Shown here: piece by piece, positions 22,047 to 34,378 of the stretch
How positions within the stretch are numbered: position 1 is the first letter of the stretch
Layout of the letters: each line of letters starts with the position of its first letter
NCBI GenBank assembly: GCA_024509875.1
Contig: JAMPIV010012240.1
Coordinates: 288,501-352,500, forward strand
Source of the DNA: Oreohelix idahoensis
Lineage: Eukaryota; Mollusca; Gastropoda; Stylommatophora; Oreohelicidae
DNA length: 64,000 nt
Direction: 5' to 3'
Made by a program: the position numbers and the translations under genes
The notes under the pieces: generated by a model
Told to the model about the DNA's origin: nothing
The model's input: only the letters and a program-made list of their open reading frames with translations
Databases searched by the model: none

Positions 22047-22232
22047 GAGATAGGATTGGTCCACCCGTGACATAAGTGAGATATGATTGGTCCACTTGTG
22101 ACATAAGTGAGATATGATTGGTCCACCTGTGACATAAGTGAGATATGTTTGGTCCACCTGTGGCATAAGTAAGTCATGATTGGTCAACTTATGACATAAG
22201 TGAGATATGATTAGTCCACCTGTGACATAAGT
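22047..22232. repeat. 31-bp minisatellite (6 copies)
   Basis: Unit starts GAGATATGATTGGTCCACCT and ends GACATAAGT. Exactly six copies fill 186 bp. Most copies carry ATTGG, the reverse of a CCAAT box, which may be chance. Confidence 0.95.
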
Positions 22233-22287
22233 GGGACGGAAACAGAACACTTCGGACCGGCATCGCCTTGCAGGCAGCAAACAGTCT

Positions 22288-22664
22288 GTTAGAATGGAAA
22301 TAGGCTATCTGACAGGAAATAGTGTAACAGGCAGGAAATAGTTTATATTACAGGAAATAGTCTCTCTGACAGGAAATAGTCTCTCTGACAGGAAATAGTC
22401 TGTCTGATAGGAAATAGTCTACCAGGAAGGAAGTAGTCTAACTGACAAGAAATAGTCTAACAGGCAAAAAATAGTATATTTGACAGGAAATAAAGGCAGG
22501 ATATAGTGTATCACGCAGGAGATAGTCTAACAGGCAGGAAATAGTCTATCAGGCAAGAAATAGTTTATCAGGCAGGAAATACTCTATTATGCAGGAAATA
22601 GTCTAACAGGCAGGAAACAGTCTATCAGGCAGGAAATAGTTTAACAGGCAGGAAATAGTCTAAT
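22288..22664. repeat. 18-19-bp degenerate minisatellite (about 20 copies)
   Basis: Unit close to GGCAGGAAATAGTCTAACA with frequent one-base length changes and substitutions (TCTATCAGG, TCTCTCTGACAGG). More diverged than the other arrays, so older. Confidence 0.93.
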
Positions 22665-23879
22665 GTGCCCGTGTCCGTTAAATGCGAGAGGAGCTGTCTT
22701 GATTCTTCTTTTTAATCAGATCTAATCCTTTATATGGTCTGTTCAAGTGGCTACAGGCCTTCCGCCTGAGATGGAGATTCTTGACTGAAGTTTATTTTCC
22801 TTTCCAGGTTCGTTCTTACCCTTTTAGGTTTAGTGATAGCAATATATCGTATAATGGTTTTTAAATGATCCACTGCAACGTTCCAAATAAAACACAGCAT
22901 TGCAGAAAATTCAACTAGAGTTTATTTAACGTCATTAAACAAGCACTGGTAATTACACAATGATTTGATCGTTTACTACGCTTAAACAAAATAGTGAGTA
23001 TATCCACAAGGAAAATATATCCAACAGAATAAAAAAAAACTTGTCTTGATAATCTCAAAGACGAAGTTCATCTAAACACTATAAAAACTGCCTAGCACAA
23101 ATTTCTAACTATCTGATCCTATCTTTCACGCACATCTCCTTTTTATACAGCTTCTTCTTTTTCCCGTCTTTTTTCACACGACTCATTCTTTTTCCACACG
23201 TTACATTTTGTCTACTTTTTGCACACGTTTTCGCTGTTTTTCGACATTTGTCACACGTCTCTCTTTTTCTTCTAAACAATGGAAAAAACCCAAAAATCAC
23301 AACATTCACTTCACAAAATCCCACGCAAAACACGCATTCAATATTATTTTCTGGGACTGCACTATCTTTGCCTCTCACAGCCGTGACTGCTAAGTGACCC
23401 TAAAATCATACTGCGTTTTGTGCAAAAACGCCGTATCTGTTATTCTTATTCTATGTAATATTATAGCACGTATAAATGCTAGTGTATGCCAGGCGGTCAC
23501 ACTAACAGGCAGGACTAAAGTCCCTTTCCGGATGATTTCGAGTGATAATCATACTAGAACTCACGAAAGCGACATTTGTCATTTCAATAGTGAGTCTATG
23601 TGACAGGATTGTTCGTTCTCTTTTCCTGACATTCATGTTTATCTCCGAAATTATTGCACTACGTCTCATTTTCTGTATTTAATCATTGTTTACAACCCCT
23701 TCCCTCAATTTGTATCATATTAGGACTTCAGCGACCATCTTTTGCTGATTAGGGTAATCAATCACTTTCGTTTGAACCCATATTCACACCTGGATTTGGG
23801 AAGTGAGATGTTGTAACAGATTTGCAAGCAGATCGTGTGTACGAGAAACCGTGTAAATGAGATAACCATTTCCGGACAA
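22665..23879. other. Unannotated sequence
   Basis: No gene, array or transposon end that I can support. Short open frames on both strands at 23109-23393 have no domain and overlap each other. Confidence 0.4.
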
Positions 23880-24745
23880 AACGGGTCGGAGAATACCTAT
23901 CCAACTTGAAAGAGATTACCTGGCATAGATTATGAAGTCGTGAGTGTAAACATGATTGATAATAGACGGAAGCTGGTATATCATATATAGTGAATTGTAA
24001 ACAACATATTTGTTTGTGCGTTTGTTACGCAGGAAAATTTCATGAGAGAAGGGGAAATATACGCATCTTACATGCTATTGGCTTGGCATTTGAGATGTAA
24101 AAATACAATATTTCTGGTTGCAGCCTTGTCATATAGTAGCTATCTGGATTCGTGCCGAATGATGCCTTATAATTTAGCGCCTAGTGAGTTTACTGCACCT
24201 CGTTAAAAAGACAGCCAGACAAGCAAAAATAAAGAATATGATTAGGATTCCATGTTAAGGACCGGACTACGTGATGGAGCATGCTGCTTGATAGTTGTTT
24301 GCTGGACCAGGTAAATAATATAATCGTTTCAGGGCAGACGTGTTGTAGACAATGGTTACGATAAGTTATCCAACTTGAAAGAGATTGTGTGTGATAGATC
24401 TGTGAAGTTGTGAGAGAATACATTATATGGGAACTTACTTGAAAAAAATAAAATTGTATGTGTCACGCAGGTATATTCCGTAAAAGGGTAGTGGGAATAT
24501 ACCCCTACCAATATACGCAAATTGAATGCTATTGGTTTGGCATTTGAGGTGTTAAAATATAACATTTATGATTGGAGCTTTGTAATATAGTGGCAATGTG
24601 GATGTGTGGGCCGAATGTTGCCTTTTAATCTAGCCCCTTTTGAATCTACGGCATTGATAAATTCAACTCATTTAGAAGACAGTCAGACAAGCCAGAATAA
24701 GGAATATGATCAGAATTCCACTTTAAAGGACCAGATATCTGAGCA
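23880..24745. repeat. Diverged tandem duplication, unit about 470 bp
   Basis: The segments 23885-24270 and 24360-24740 align in the same order: ATCCAACTTGAAAGAGATT, TGCTATTGG..TTGGCATTTGAG, GCCGAATG.TGCCTT.TAAT, GACAGNCAGACAAGC, AATATGAT.AGNATTCCA. Many substitutions and indels separate them, so the duplication is old. Neither copy encodes a recognisable protein. Confidence 0.8.
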
Positions 24746-25880
24746 TCTTGTTGACTTAAACCCCAAGAAAACTCTAACTTTATTTATACAGAAAGCCGGG
24801 AATCGTAGAAACCTGACCACTAAGCCACAGTGGGATTCTAGTACAAAGTAATACCCCAGATCACGTGTAAGAGGCATCTTAACCAAGTTGCCGGAACTAT
24901 TTCACTGAGCCAGAAGTCTCTATATTGCCCAAGATATTTGGGGTAAGTTGTACATTTTATAATTCTATTTTTTGCTTTCATTAACATGTGAAAATTGCTA
25001 ATGGATGTCCAAGTCATACAAGGCTGGCAACCTCTGCATGGGGAATTATGGTTTATTGAACCACCACTGCAAGAGCTGGTGACTGCTTCATGTAGGTATT
25101 TTATAGAAAACCAAAAGCAGAGGTTGTCCCAAGTTTCATTGGAGCAGGGAGTGGATGATGACAGAAGTGATGTACATATTTATTTTATTAACTTTTTCAA
25201 CCAGTGAAAATGTATATGTAAACATGTTTTATATAAATGCAATGAGTGTTTTCTGCTCACTGGGATTAACATTAATGCTAAGAGAGGGTAAAGTTCTTAA
25301 ACAGATGGGATGGTGGAATGAAAGGGGTGAAGGTGGGACACTTTATGTTCGTATCAGGAAACCCAATACTCACGGGGGTATGTGTTTCTTTCTTATTTCA
25401 TGATACTAGTTTGTGGAAAAAGTGTGTGGTATAAGTGACCTTCAGTCAAACTAGACACCAACAGCAGACGGGTCTTAACAGATGCTGGACTATCTTCGTA
25501 ATTGCCTCACGATACTACGAGAGATAAGCTGAGGCACCAGACTTGACCAGTAACGAGAAGATCCAGTCCATAACCTGCAAAGACCAAGCATAGGCATAGG
25601 CTGGAGCAGAAGCCAACTGACATCGTACTGGCAACTAAGTACACATTCAGAGCTGCCAAGTAAACTCTGTTCCTTAAGAAACATTTTCAACACCATTTCC
25701 AGATCATTACCAGTGATGAATCCTTAAAGATTGTTCCTAATTCACCCCATTCCTTATGTATTGTTACTTTAATTTATTATTAAACTTGTTATCTGTATAT
25801 TTGCAAATTTATAGCTGATTTAGTCATTTTGAGTGAACTGCATCCGTATATCTCAGTCAATTAAAAAAAATATAACAGAG
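24746..25880. other. Unannotated sequence
   Basis: Short open frames at 24995-25403 (plus) and 25490-25696 (minus) have no domain I recognise. No structural RNA or array seen. Confidence 0.4.
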
Positions 25881-26365
25881 CTATTGAAGTAATATTTTAC
25901 TTATTAAATCAGTTGGGGGCTCATCAAAAGGAGCAATATTATTACCCCTCATAGAAGGTCGAGCCGCGGTAGGGAAGTGGTTAGTGCACTGGCTACCTAG
26001 CTCGGTGGTCCGTGGTTCGATTCCCAGTTGAGGTGGGATTTTTTAGACCGCAAACGGTTCTGGGGTCGACCCAGCTTCATGAACTGGGTACCAGAGCAAC
26101 GCTGGGAAGGTTAAGGCGGCCGACATGATGCTGACCACATCATCCCTAGTGTGCCGATGGTCAGGATAATATGGGCCTAACACCATACTCCCACTATACC
26201 ACAATGGGCGTGCAACGGGATCCTCCTTTCATAGAAGGTCAGGGAAGATAGAAATGTTTACACAGCCTGGATCCTATCAGCTGTTGTACTTGATTTCTTA
26301 AATTCCTATGGGGCTCCTTAGAATTGAAACGCCATTCTTCAGTTCACATCTCAGCCAAGAATAAT
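25881..26365. repeat. Dispersed repeat shared with 52970-53175, interrupted by a SINE
   Basis: The parts 25882-25945 and 26258-26360 match 52973-53030 and 53069-53175 (shared landmarks: AAGTAATATTTTACT, AATTCAGTTG-like, then TCCTATG.GG..CCTT.GAAT). It is probably the 3' region of a LINE or another retroposon. The SINE at 25961-26228 landed in the middle. Confidence 0.6.
25949..26240 (+). mobile_element. tRNA-derived SINE with perfect 12-bp target duplication
   Basis: The SINE is 25961-26228. It starts GAGCCGCGGTAGGGAAGTGG and has an A-box-like GTGGTTAGTGCACTGG and a B box GGTTCGATTCC at 26014-26024. Both are spaced as in a tRNA promoter. The body has GTCGACCCAGCTTCATGAAC and ends in a C/T-rich tail. 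It is flanked by TCATAGAAGGTC at 25949-25960 and 26229-26240. The target duplication and internal RNA polymerase III promoter define it. It differs from family S. Confidence 0.93.
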
Positions 26366-29300
26366 CATCCTGAATCAAAGGTAGATAACTTTGAAGACCC
26401 TCAGTAGATACTCTGAAGTTTGGCCACTGTTGTACCATCATTGCTGAGCAAGGGGAGTAAATCCCATGATATGATATTAAGGGGGGGGAGATAAGAACAC
26501 TGATGGAGATTTCCATAAGCAATGTAGATGGTCCTTGACAACCAAACCAAGCTTGATTGTGAAAAAAAAACATTGTATAGTATAAGTGACCGTTTACAGT
26601 GGGTGTGTCATTTCTGTTTTAGCTTCAGACATTTTTGTTTGTTTGTCAAGTCTATGTATGAATAGTAGAATGAAAACAACAAAAACACAAATAGTGATAC
26701 GTCTTACTGAGAGAAATGACAAGAAAAAAACCTACGTTGCGGCACAAGGCCTTCGTTAGGGACAGACAAACGAAAAACATAAGGGAAGGGAAAGTGAGAA
26801 TTAAGAAGAGAACATAAAACTATAAAAATAAAAGAAAACACTCCCTGATGTGTGTCACATGTTGGAAATAAAATGTCTGCCACTGAACCTGTCGCGAGAG
26901 GGTTGAGATGTTATTAAAATATAATATATCCTGGACACAAAGTTGTATCAGGTGATACCAGGATAGTGCCAGATAAGAGTCTGGTCTTATAAGTAATACC
27001 CCCTTCTCTGAAAAGAGTAAGGGTGTATGGATATCAAAGGTAGGGTCAAGCTGTATAAGTTTCCAGGTATGATGTTATTGTATTATCCTGGATCCCTATG
27101 GGCTCCCTCTCAAGATCCTCCCTTGATTATTGTATTATTATTATTATTGTTGACTCTGCTAGGGGATATTAACAAAATTATTTCCAACAAGAACATGAAC
27201 TCAACTTTAATAAGTAAGTAAGTCTGTTGGTAAATATTTACAATTTATTTAGCTTATACCGTTTCTCTTTTCGGTCTGGAAAGAAGTTTTTTGTTTTGTA
27301 GTTGTCAGGATAGAACCTGAAACAAAAATAAACGTAACCCCTATATGGTCCATCACTATTCCATTATTACACAAGATGGGGACGATAGACAGTGTCAGAT
27401 AATGTGCTAGCAAATGCACAAAACAATATATACCAGCACTACCCACATCCAGTTCACCGAGACTACACTTTTATTTTAAAACCTTAGTTAGATCCATCTG
27501 TCCATGATCCGCCTCCATACAATGATTTGGTCTAGTATAAAATACTAAGTAATACCTTGATCCATACATTAAAACAATTTCTGTCCTTCTTTCTTATATT
27601 CCAGGCATGTGTCCCATTTCCTCAAGAAATATTTCTTTAAAAGCTTTTCCAAACCTACAGACACAATTCTGCTATCATTCTCAATTTAATTTGAATTTAC
27701 ACAGGCGGGTAAGTCTTTCAGAAATTACACAATGGTTGCAGAAACACGTCTACACACTTACCAACACACTGTAGTTAATCAATAGCAACTCATATAATTA
27801 TATACATATATATATCTTTCTTACCCTCAGGCACACACCGACGAGCTGTTAATGGCAAACTTGATATGCTTTCAGGTACAAGTGGCAAAGGCAGTCTTCA
27901 TTTACAAGTTTCCGCTTCTTTCTGCTCGATGTGTTTTTCAAATCTTATGGCCCCAATTTAGCAAGGGCAAGGTCTATTTATACTAGCACATCCGGCGTAT
28001 CGGAAAGCAGGGGGCTAACGGGGTATTGCGAATCCCAAAATGAAGCATATTTTGTCTCTCTCTTTAATTATGAAAAACTAGTTTCCCCCTTACCTTTATT
28101 ATTTCTGGAGCGATTTTATTCATCTAAGGCTTAAATTATACCCTGAATTAATCTTTATCTTCCTAGCTAAAAATATTTTAGTCTCCTAAGTGCATTTTAT
28201 TCTATGCATGTTTTAAATACCTAAATTAGGGACTAACCCGATGTGTCGAAGCCTTTCCACTCAATATATCTCTCTTAATAAACTACTTTTCGTGGAAGTC
28301 TTTACACCTACCTCTAAAGTAACATTCCTGTTGTAGAATTAGAGACCTCTTCCAAGTGGTACTATCCCTTCTTTTTCCTACTTATGTAATTAATTTGCAT
28401 CCTTCACTCGGTTGCACAAAGAGGACTGGCCATTTTGCCTGTCCAAGGCTGTAGTAAACACTCGGAATACAGAAGTCTTTCCATTGGCTGGTGTATCATA
28501 CAATTTCTACAATGTATGGCGCGCGGTTTTCGTCAGAGTTACTCAGGATTATACAGAAGCTGTGTTGTGAAGCAGACTAACTCACGACAGAACCGGAAAC
28601 CGGAAATGGATACTAAATTCAAAACATAAATAAAAAATAAGGAAAACAAGGACTGGAAAACTGAGTAAGGAAAAATTAATTTTAATTTAAAAAAACGGAG
28701 AGGAATAAATAATGAGATAGAAGATGAAGAAAAAGTAAGATTAGTTTTTTTAAAAAAGAAATTTTTTTTCAGTGATCGCAATCATGAATCTTACAAATAG
28801 GACTAGATAAAAAAGGACGCCTCAGACAAAATAATGCTGGGTGTTCAAACCATGGGGTTTGAGGGCAGCCATAAGATGGATGACGGCGTTGTTCAAGGCG
28901 GAGCCGACTGATGGCATCCGAGGAACAGGAATGTATGAATGATATTGTTCTTAGACTGGAGCAGTAAAGTGTAATACTTGTCCAGAAACTCTCCAACAAT
29001 GTGGTAAGCGGAAACTTTCCTTCTGTCAAGCCTTACAAAAATATGTTTATGTCCGCTGTGTCTGCTCGAAGTTGTCTTTGTCTGCGAAAGAGCAATATGT
29101 GTATACAATTTCCATGACTCCTTTTAAAGTGTTATGTGTTTAAAATATGTCAGTTACTTGCAAAATAACAATATTATCTGTAACTATTCTTGTCCGTTCG
29201 CTGAAAAAGAATGTTTAATCTTTACTGATTAATATGTTACCTAAAAAATATAGTGGACATTTTTAATATAGATTAAGCACAACACAGGCAAAACCTCGAC
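26366..29300. other. Unannotated sequence
   Basis: About 2.9 kb without a gene, array or complete transposon I can support. There is a short ATT repeat near 27130 and AT-rich stretches. Open frames of 60-91 codons show no domain. Confidence 0.4.
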
Positions 29301-30517
29301 TATAGCACGTTTTACTAGCTTTGCCCTCAAACAAATGTAATTATCTGATTAACCGTCTAACGTATTAATGCCATTTTTTGCATACGATGTTATATTGGGT
29401 TAGACCCAACAAATATATACTTTATATATGTGCATCTTGTCCAGTTCCCATAAACGGATGAAATCCTTTGATCTTTGTCGGCATACTAATTATTGTGTAT
29501 CGAGAAAAGAAATTTTACCACTTCGTGCACAGATTCTGTGAATTGATTAGGCATAGGCGTGTCTACTATTACAATAATGTGGCCATCACGTTTGCAATTG
29601 AATACGTGTTGAAGATGATTTCTTAAATGATATGCATGCGAGATACTCGCGTAAATATTTGCTTCTCATTGCAACTATATGAGGCTTCTCACAAATAAGG
29701 TTTCTACCACCAACATATTTTCTAAAAGTGAATCCCAAACTCCTAATAGTCCTCCATAGCGTAGATTTGGAAATATCAATGTCATTATTCTTTCTTAACC
29801 AAATTTTCAATTTCCTTAAAGTCACTGCCTCATTATTGTGAAACATATTGCACATTTCTCTGCGGATCAATTCTGTCAAAATTATCCACCACTCTTGGCC
29901 TAATTTTCGTGTGTAAAACACTGGAATTAGACATTTCAGATGTCGCTATCCAGCGGTGCAATGATCGTTTGCTTATCCCCAAGGCGTGAATAGTCCTCTT
30001 TTGTGGGTTTGAAATAGAATGATATAGTTTTCCTCGAGTAGCTTCATTGCAGAAATTCTTTAAAATCCTATTTGTAATTTGCTGAAATGTCATAAAATGT
30101 ACTCGCAGACTCATTTTTCCTTCTTAACCACACAATAATTTTTGTAGACACACCTCTGATTGACAATGTGTGCGTTGCACCGGATATAAACTGTTTTATG
30201 TTCAAGAAGTGCGATTTCACGCAATTTCACTCAAAAATCATGCCAATTGCTTGATAAACCAAAAATGTGCAAATGAGGTCGTATAATTTACTGTAGACAT
30301 TTCAATATGTGTGCGTGTGATGTGTGTTGGCAAGTAGGATTTTATATTGTATCGCAAAGAAACGAAAATTGAAACCAATGGCCGCATTTTAATGAAAAAA
30401 TTAATTCATAGGGTCTATACCATTTCAAATTCACACACAAAATTTCACTTATATGCGTTATATATTCGCTGAGATATAGCATTTTGAAGTTGGGCAAAGC
30501 TAGTGAAACGTGCTATA
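29301..30517 (-). mobile_element. Tc1/mariner-like DNA transposon, decayed, TA target
   Basis: The element is 29303-30515 (1,213 bp). Terminal inverted repeats TAGCACGTTTTACTAGC at the left and the complement of TAGCACGTTTCACTAGC at the right extend over about 25 bp through CTTTGCCC. A TA dinucleotide flanks both sides. The size fits Tc1/mariner. The minus strand carries a frameshifted transposase remnant with only the N-terminal DNA-binding half recognisable. Confidence 0.9.
29586..30114 (-). pseudogene. Tc1/mariner-like transposase remnant (N-terminal half)
   Basis: The start is the ATG at 30114 (MSLRVHFMTFQQ). The first frame runs to about 29880 and contains a helix-turn-helix (ALGISKRSLHRWI). 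The protein continues in a second frame from about 29900 to 29586 with a second helix-turn-helix (DISKSTLWRTIRSLGFTFRK) and an LREYLA segment that normally leads to the DDE catalytic core. A stop follows, and I find no catalytic DE or DD/DE motif in the remaining 280 bp. One frameshift and loss of the catalytic domain make it dead. The paired HTH layout and the SLGF.F+ motif are typical of the family. Confidence 0.8.
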
Positions 30518-31224
30518 GGAGACCTTCGTCACAGCGAGACACAAGCAAACAGTACCACACAACAACAACAAAATAAAGAAAGGTCTAACTAATCTAAGTG
30601 GATGGAAGTAAAAGAAACACAATAGCCAGTGTCAATTCTGAAGTCTTCGTTATATTCTCACTACTCAAATGTTTCTACTACCATTTTCTGCTTCCCTCTC
30701 CAATGAAGTGTCCAATTACTGCAGCAGCAGTTTAACATGTTTGTCTGCTTCCCTCTCCAATGAAGTGTCCAATTACTGCAGCAGCAGTTTAACATATTTA
30801 AAGAGTAGATGAATGATTGTTGGAACAAGGAAAAAAAATCCGCACGCGATGAAAGAATAACTCAGCAGGTACTCATCTGACTTAACGCACTCAAGATCAA
30901 AGTACTCATTGAACCCCTGTAGCACAAAGCTTATTTAGAAACAAACTCAGTGTCGTAAGCGGTTAAATCAGTTATTTTATGTGGTTAAACCCAGTTCTTA
31001 TAGGGGGTTAAACCAGTTCTGGCTACAGAAAATTACGTGTCTATAAAAGCTTCTTTTCATTTTCACGCTTTTTATAAATTACTGCATTATCGTCGCCTTC
31101 GCCGTAAATTTGTTTCCACATCTCTCTTGTCCCTTGGGTGGAGCGGCAGTGCATTTTGTCAAAATAGGACAAATGAAAACTGGATTAGTTTATATTCAGA
31201 TAACGTATTCTTACTCACATATTT
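30518..31224. other. Unannotated sequence with a 58-bp duplication
   Basis: At 30688-30795 a 54-58-bp segment containing CTTCCCTCTCCAATGAAGTG and CAGCAGCAGTTTAACAT occurs twice in tandem. Nothing else is recognised. Confidence 0.5.
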
Positions 31225-31405
31225 AGTCCTTCCTATTCTAACATGGGGTGTTGAAGTTTGCCAGAGAGCGCGCCATACTATCATATCTGATGTATGTCTC
31301 CTGGCCTGGTTCCATTCTAGTCCTCGATCCTTCAAAGACTCTCTAATGTGGTCCTCCCAGCAGACTCTAGGTCGTCCTGTAGGTCTGGATCCCTGGCTCT
31401 TAGTT
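31225..31405 (-). pseudogene. LINE reverse-transcriptase C-terminal tail fragment
   Basis: On the minus strand one frame reads GRPRVCWEDHIRESLK, then LEWNQARRHTSDMIVWRAL. This is the usual C-terminal tail of RTE/CR1-like non-LTR retrotransposon proteins (GRPR..W.D.I..DL, then A.DR..WR.LV). Only about 55 residues are recognisable and no RT core is nearby. The plus-strand open frame at 31037-31456 overlapping it is an antisense shadow. Confidence 0.7.
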
Positions 31406-32914
31406 TCCCATAGAAAAATTTTTATTTTTCCCCTGAATCTAATACGTTATGTTTAATATCATTTATTAGAACATATTCTAAGTAGGCGTATTTGATTTTA
31501 CAAGTTGTATGTTCTTAAGAAATTGCAATTTTCCTAAGCAGAAATACCATGAATTTCTCAGAAACTTAATTTATGTTAATAATTTTCTTATAACGTGTTT
31601 ATTTTTTTTAGTCAATTAAACATAATTTTTGGCACATAAACTTTCCATTGGATTATAAAACTGTTTTTTATGTGCAATTTCTGATATCTTGTCAAAATTT
31701 TGATTTATTGTTAATTATGTTGTAAAAGTTTGAAAAAATGTGTTATTATTTTTAGATACAAACTTCAAAGTTCTATGAACTTATGAAAAATCTACTTTGA
31801 CAAAAGTTTCCAAAATACAATAATGAGTTTTCATTTGATCTTTGGCGTTCATATCTGAACAAATAAAAAAGCCTTAATGAATTTAAATATTGGATTTTAA
31901 TCCAATATGGCCGCCGTTTCCATGGCAACCAATAGCATTCTGCCATTATATGTGTTAGTATACAAAGCTACTATTGTTATAAGTTAACCATGTGTAGTGA
32001 CATCCTGCAGTTATTTATGATTTTACTGTAGCCCCTCATCTTAACTGTAAATTCTTGCTGTTGTCCTCTAGCATGCAATCTCAGACCTCCCATCAGGCAC
32101 CACATACTTCAGATTAACATCAGTAGCAAACATTATCTACTGCATAATTAAGGAGCTCTATTTTAAAATATCAGCACGTGCGAAGACAGCATAGAAAAGT
32201 GTAGAACAAGATCTTGACTTAAAATAGAAATTATGTCATTATATATATTATATATATCTCGTTTTTAGCCTCGTTAGAGCATACCACCTTTTCCTTAGCT
32301 GTTTGTAATCTTGTAGCGAGGTTCACATCTTTCAGTCTATAGACACATATCCTTCGTTATATCAAAGCGCAAAAGCCAGTTAAAAACAGGTATGTGCATA
32401 AATTTAGTTCATCAAACCAGAAAAGGCCTCACAATATATATATACCATCTTGCATGATACATCTCTAACAATGGCTAGTCATAAAAACGACTGCGAGCAC
32501 CCCATTAGGACGGTGCAGAAATAGAAAGACCTGATATTGATTACACCAACCTGGTTTTCATTTTTTTTTCTTTGACGGAACGGTATTTAAAAAAAAAACA
32601 ATTGGTGGTTATGTAGTGGCGCGTGACGTGACTTAACCTTTGACCTTTAACTAGAGCGTAATGTGTTGACTTCGACTCCCACTTTGTTCAGATTTAGCAA
32701 CAAAATCTTGTGCACTGCCCTAAATTGTTTCTAAAATACGTTGGATAATGAATCTGTGAATAATCGTTGAGCAACTTTTATAACTAAAGTCATATCCTCA
32801 AATTATATTTGTGGACAACAAAAGACATTTGAAAGTGTATACAGACAATCATATTAGATAATTACGTCCCTCAGGATGATGATTCATTAAGAAAACTTAA
32901 TAAAGAAAACTTTT
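31406..32914. other. Unannotated AT-rich sequence
   Basis: No gene or transposon end seen. It contains TCCAATATGGCCGCCGT at about 31900, a short motif that recurs at about 40080 inside the TTAA element. This may mark a distant relative of that element. Confidence 0.4.
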
Positions 32915-33835
32915 AAAGACACGGCATACAAAGTTCTTCACGAAAGACAACTTACAGAACAGTTTTAGATAAGAACTGGAGTACGACAGGGATGCCTCTT
33001 GGTACATTTCTATTCTTACTGGCTGGAGATTGAATTTTAAAAATAGAGATGATCTCGGTTAACATAAATGGAATTTGGTGGGCTCTAGCAAAGCTACTTT
33101 ACGACTAAGATTTTGAGGACGCCTGACTGTTCTGTCCCATAACTGTAGCCAGACGCAAAACAAAATGAAAATGTTTCATGAAAGGTTACATACATTGGGT
33201 TTGAAAGATTGTGAAGAATCAAACGAAAACAAGATTGCATGAGAAGAATTTACAAGATTTAGAATCATACATAGATTGTGGCAACAACACAGATAAAGTT
33301 TAAGGGACAGATAGTAACGTCAGAAAAGGGTTTTTTTAAACAGGCTTATAAAGATAATTCTTCACCTTTGGAACAATATGCCATGAAAAAGGCAGCGGAC
33401 ATTCTTATTGAGTACAAATCACATGCAGAAAAATAGATAGTGATATTTACAGATGCCCTCTCAGTAATAACAGCCACGAAGAGCCACTAAGCTAAAGGAA
33501 TGAAAGATCTGATAAACTCTCTTGAAAGACTGGCCAAAGTCTTCTAAAATTGCACGGTCCAGTGGATACCAGCCAATTGCAGCATTCAAGTCGAAATGGT
33601 CAGAAAACACACAGATCACATAAAAGTAAATGCCTATCACCAGCTATATAGGCCAGACCAAGTCATCATTTTCCGCTTACATACTTGTCACAACAGGTCG
33701 AGGTACTATCTATATCACAAGTGCAGGATTGACTTAACAGATCTCTGGTCCTGTAGCACCAGCCCCATGACAGCCGAACATTTGCTCCAGTCCTGCCCAA
33801 CTTACAGCAGCGAACGGAGTGGCATATAATAACAA
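32915..33835 (+). pseudogene. LINE remnant with RT scrap and RNase H-like tail (5' part, split by Gypsy-2)
   Basis: Near 32980 there is a reverse-transcriptase fragment (RTGVRQGC). Near 33440-33600 an RNase H-like segment reads IVIFTDALSVITA, later VQWIPANC. From 33596 a tail reads RLHTCHNRSRYYL and AEHLLQSCPTYSSERSGI, typical of the C-terminus of I/Ingi-type non-LTR proteins. Many stops and frameshifts interrupt it. The tail is cut at 33840 by Gypsy-2 and resumes at about 44493. The same tail, in reverse, is at 59930-60150. The RT scrap and the RNase H tail may come from two different LINEs. Confidence 0.7.
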
Positions 33836-33840
33836 CCCAA

Positions 33841-34378
33841 TGTGGCACTGGCTATTGCACGCCACACGCCATAAACTAAACAAGATTTTGGTGCTGATGA
33901 GTGCGGCACAATGATGATTTTGTCGCTATGTGTATAGCGCACATGACGTGAGCAGTTTGGAGGAAAAATGGACAGAGTTTGTGTTTACCCTAAATGGGCG
34001 GTTTGTGTGTTTTCTACCAGATGGTAGATTGATGGGAAATGGAAAATGTCCTGAAAGATATTAATGTGTCTGAATGCAAATCCACAAATGGAAAAGGATT
34101 AGTTAAAGCTTATGTGTGAAACTCTGAATAGGGAACTTGCTGAATTTACCTAACTTGTCATGCCTTGTAATAAATGTCCGTGTCATGTGATTAAATGTGG
34201 AAAAGTTAACGGAGTTTAAAGTCGATCTGTTGCCTGTTGATATGGGTCTTTGGAAGTACAGTTGTATAGAGGGAGTGCGGCGGTAATGAACCTTGTGGAC
34301 CTATTATATATGAACCTGGACACAGTGTGAGAACGAGTATAATTAATCAACTGAATAATATAAACTTTTAACGCCACA
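33841..34378 (+). repeat. Gypsy-2 5' LTR
   Basis: 538 bp, TGTGGC...GCCACA. Contains TTGTAATAAATGTCC with an AATAAA polyadenylation signal near 34169. It lacks a 7-bp segment (GTTAAAT) present in the 3' LTR. Confidence 0.95.

Noticed and set aside
31037..31456. 139-codon plus-strand open frame
   Set aside because: Antisense to a LINE C-terminal tail that reads sensibly on the minus strand.
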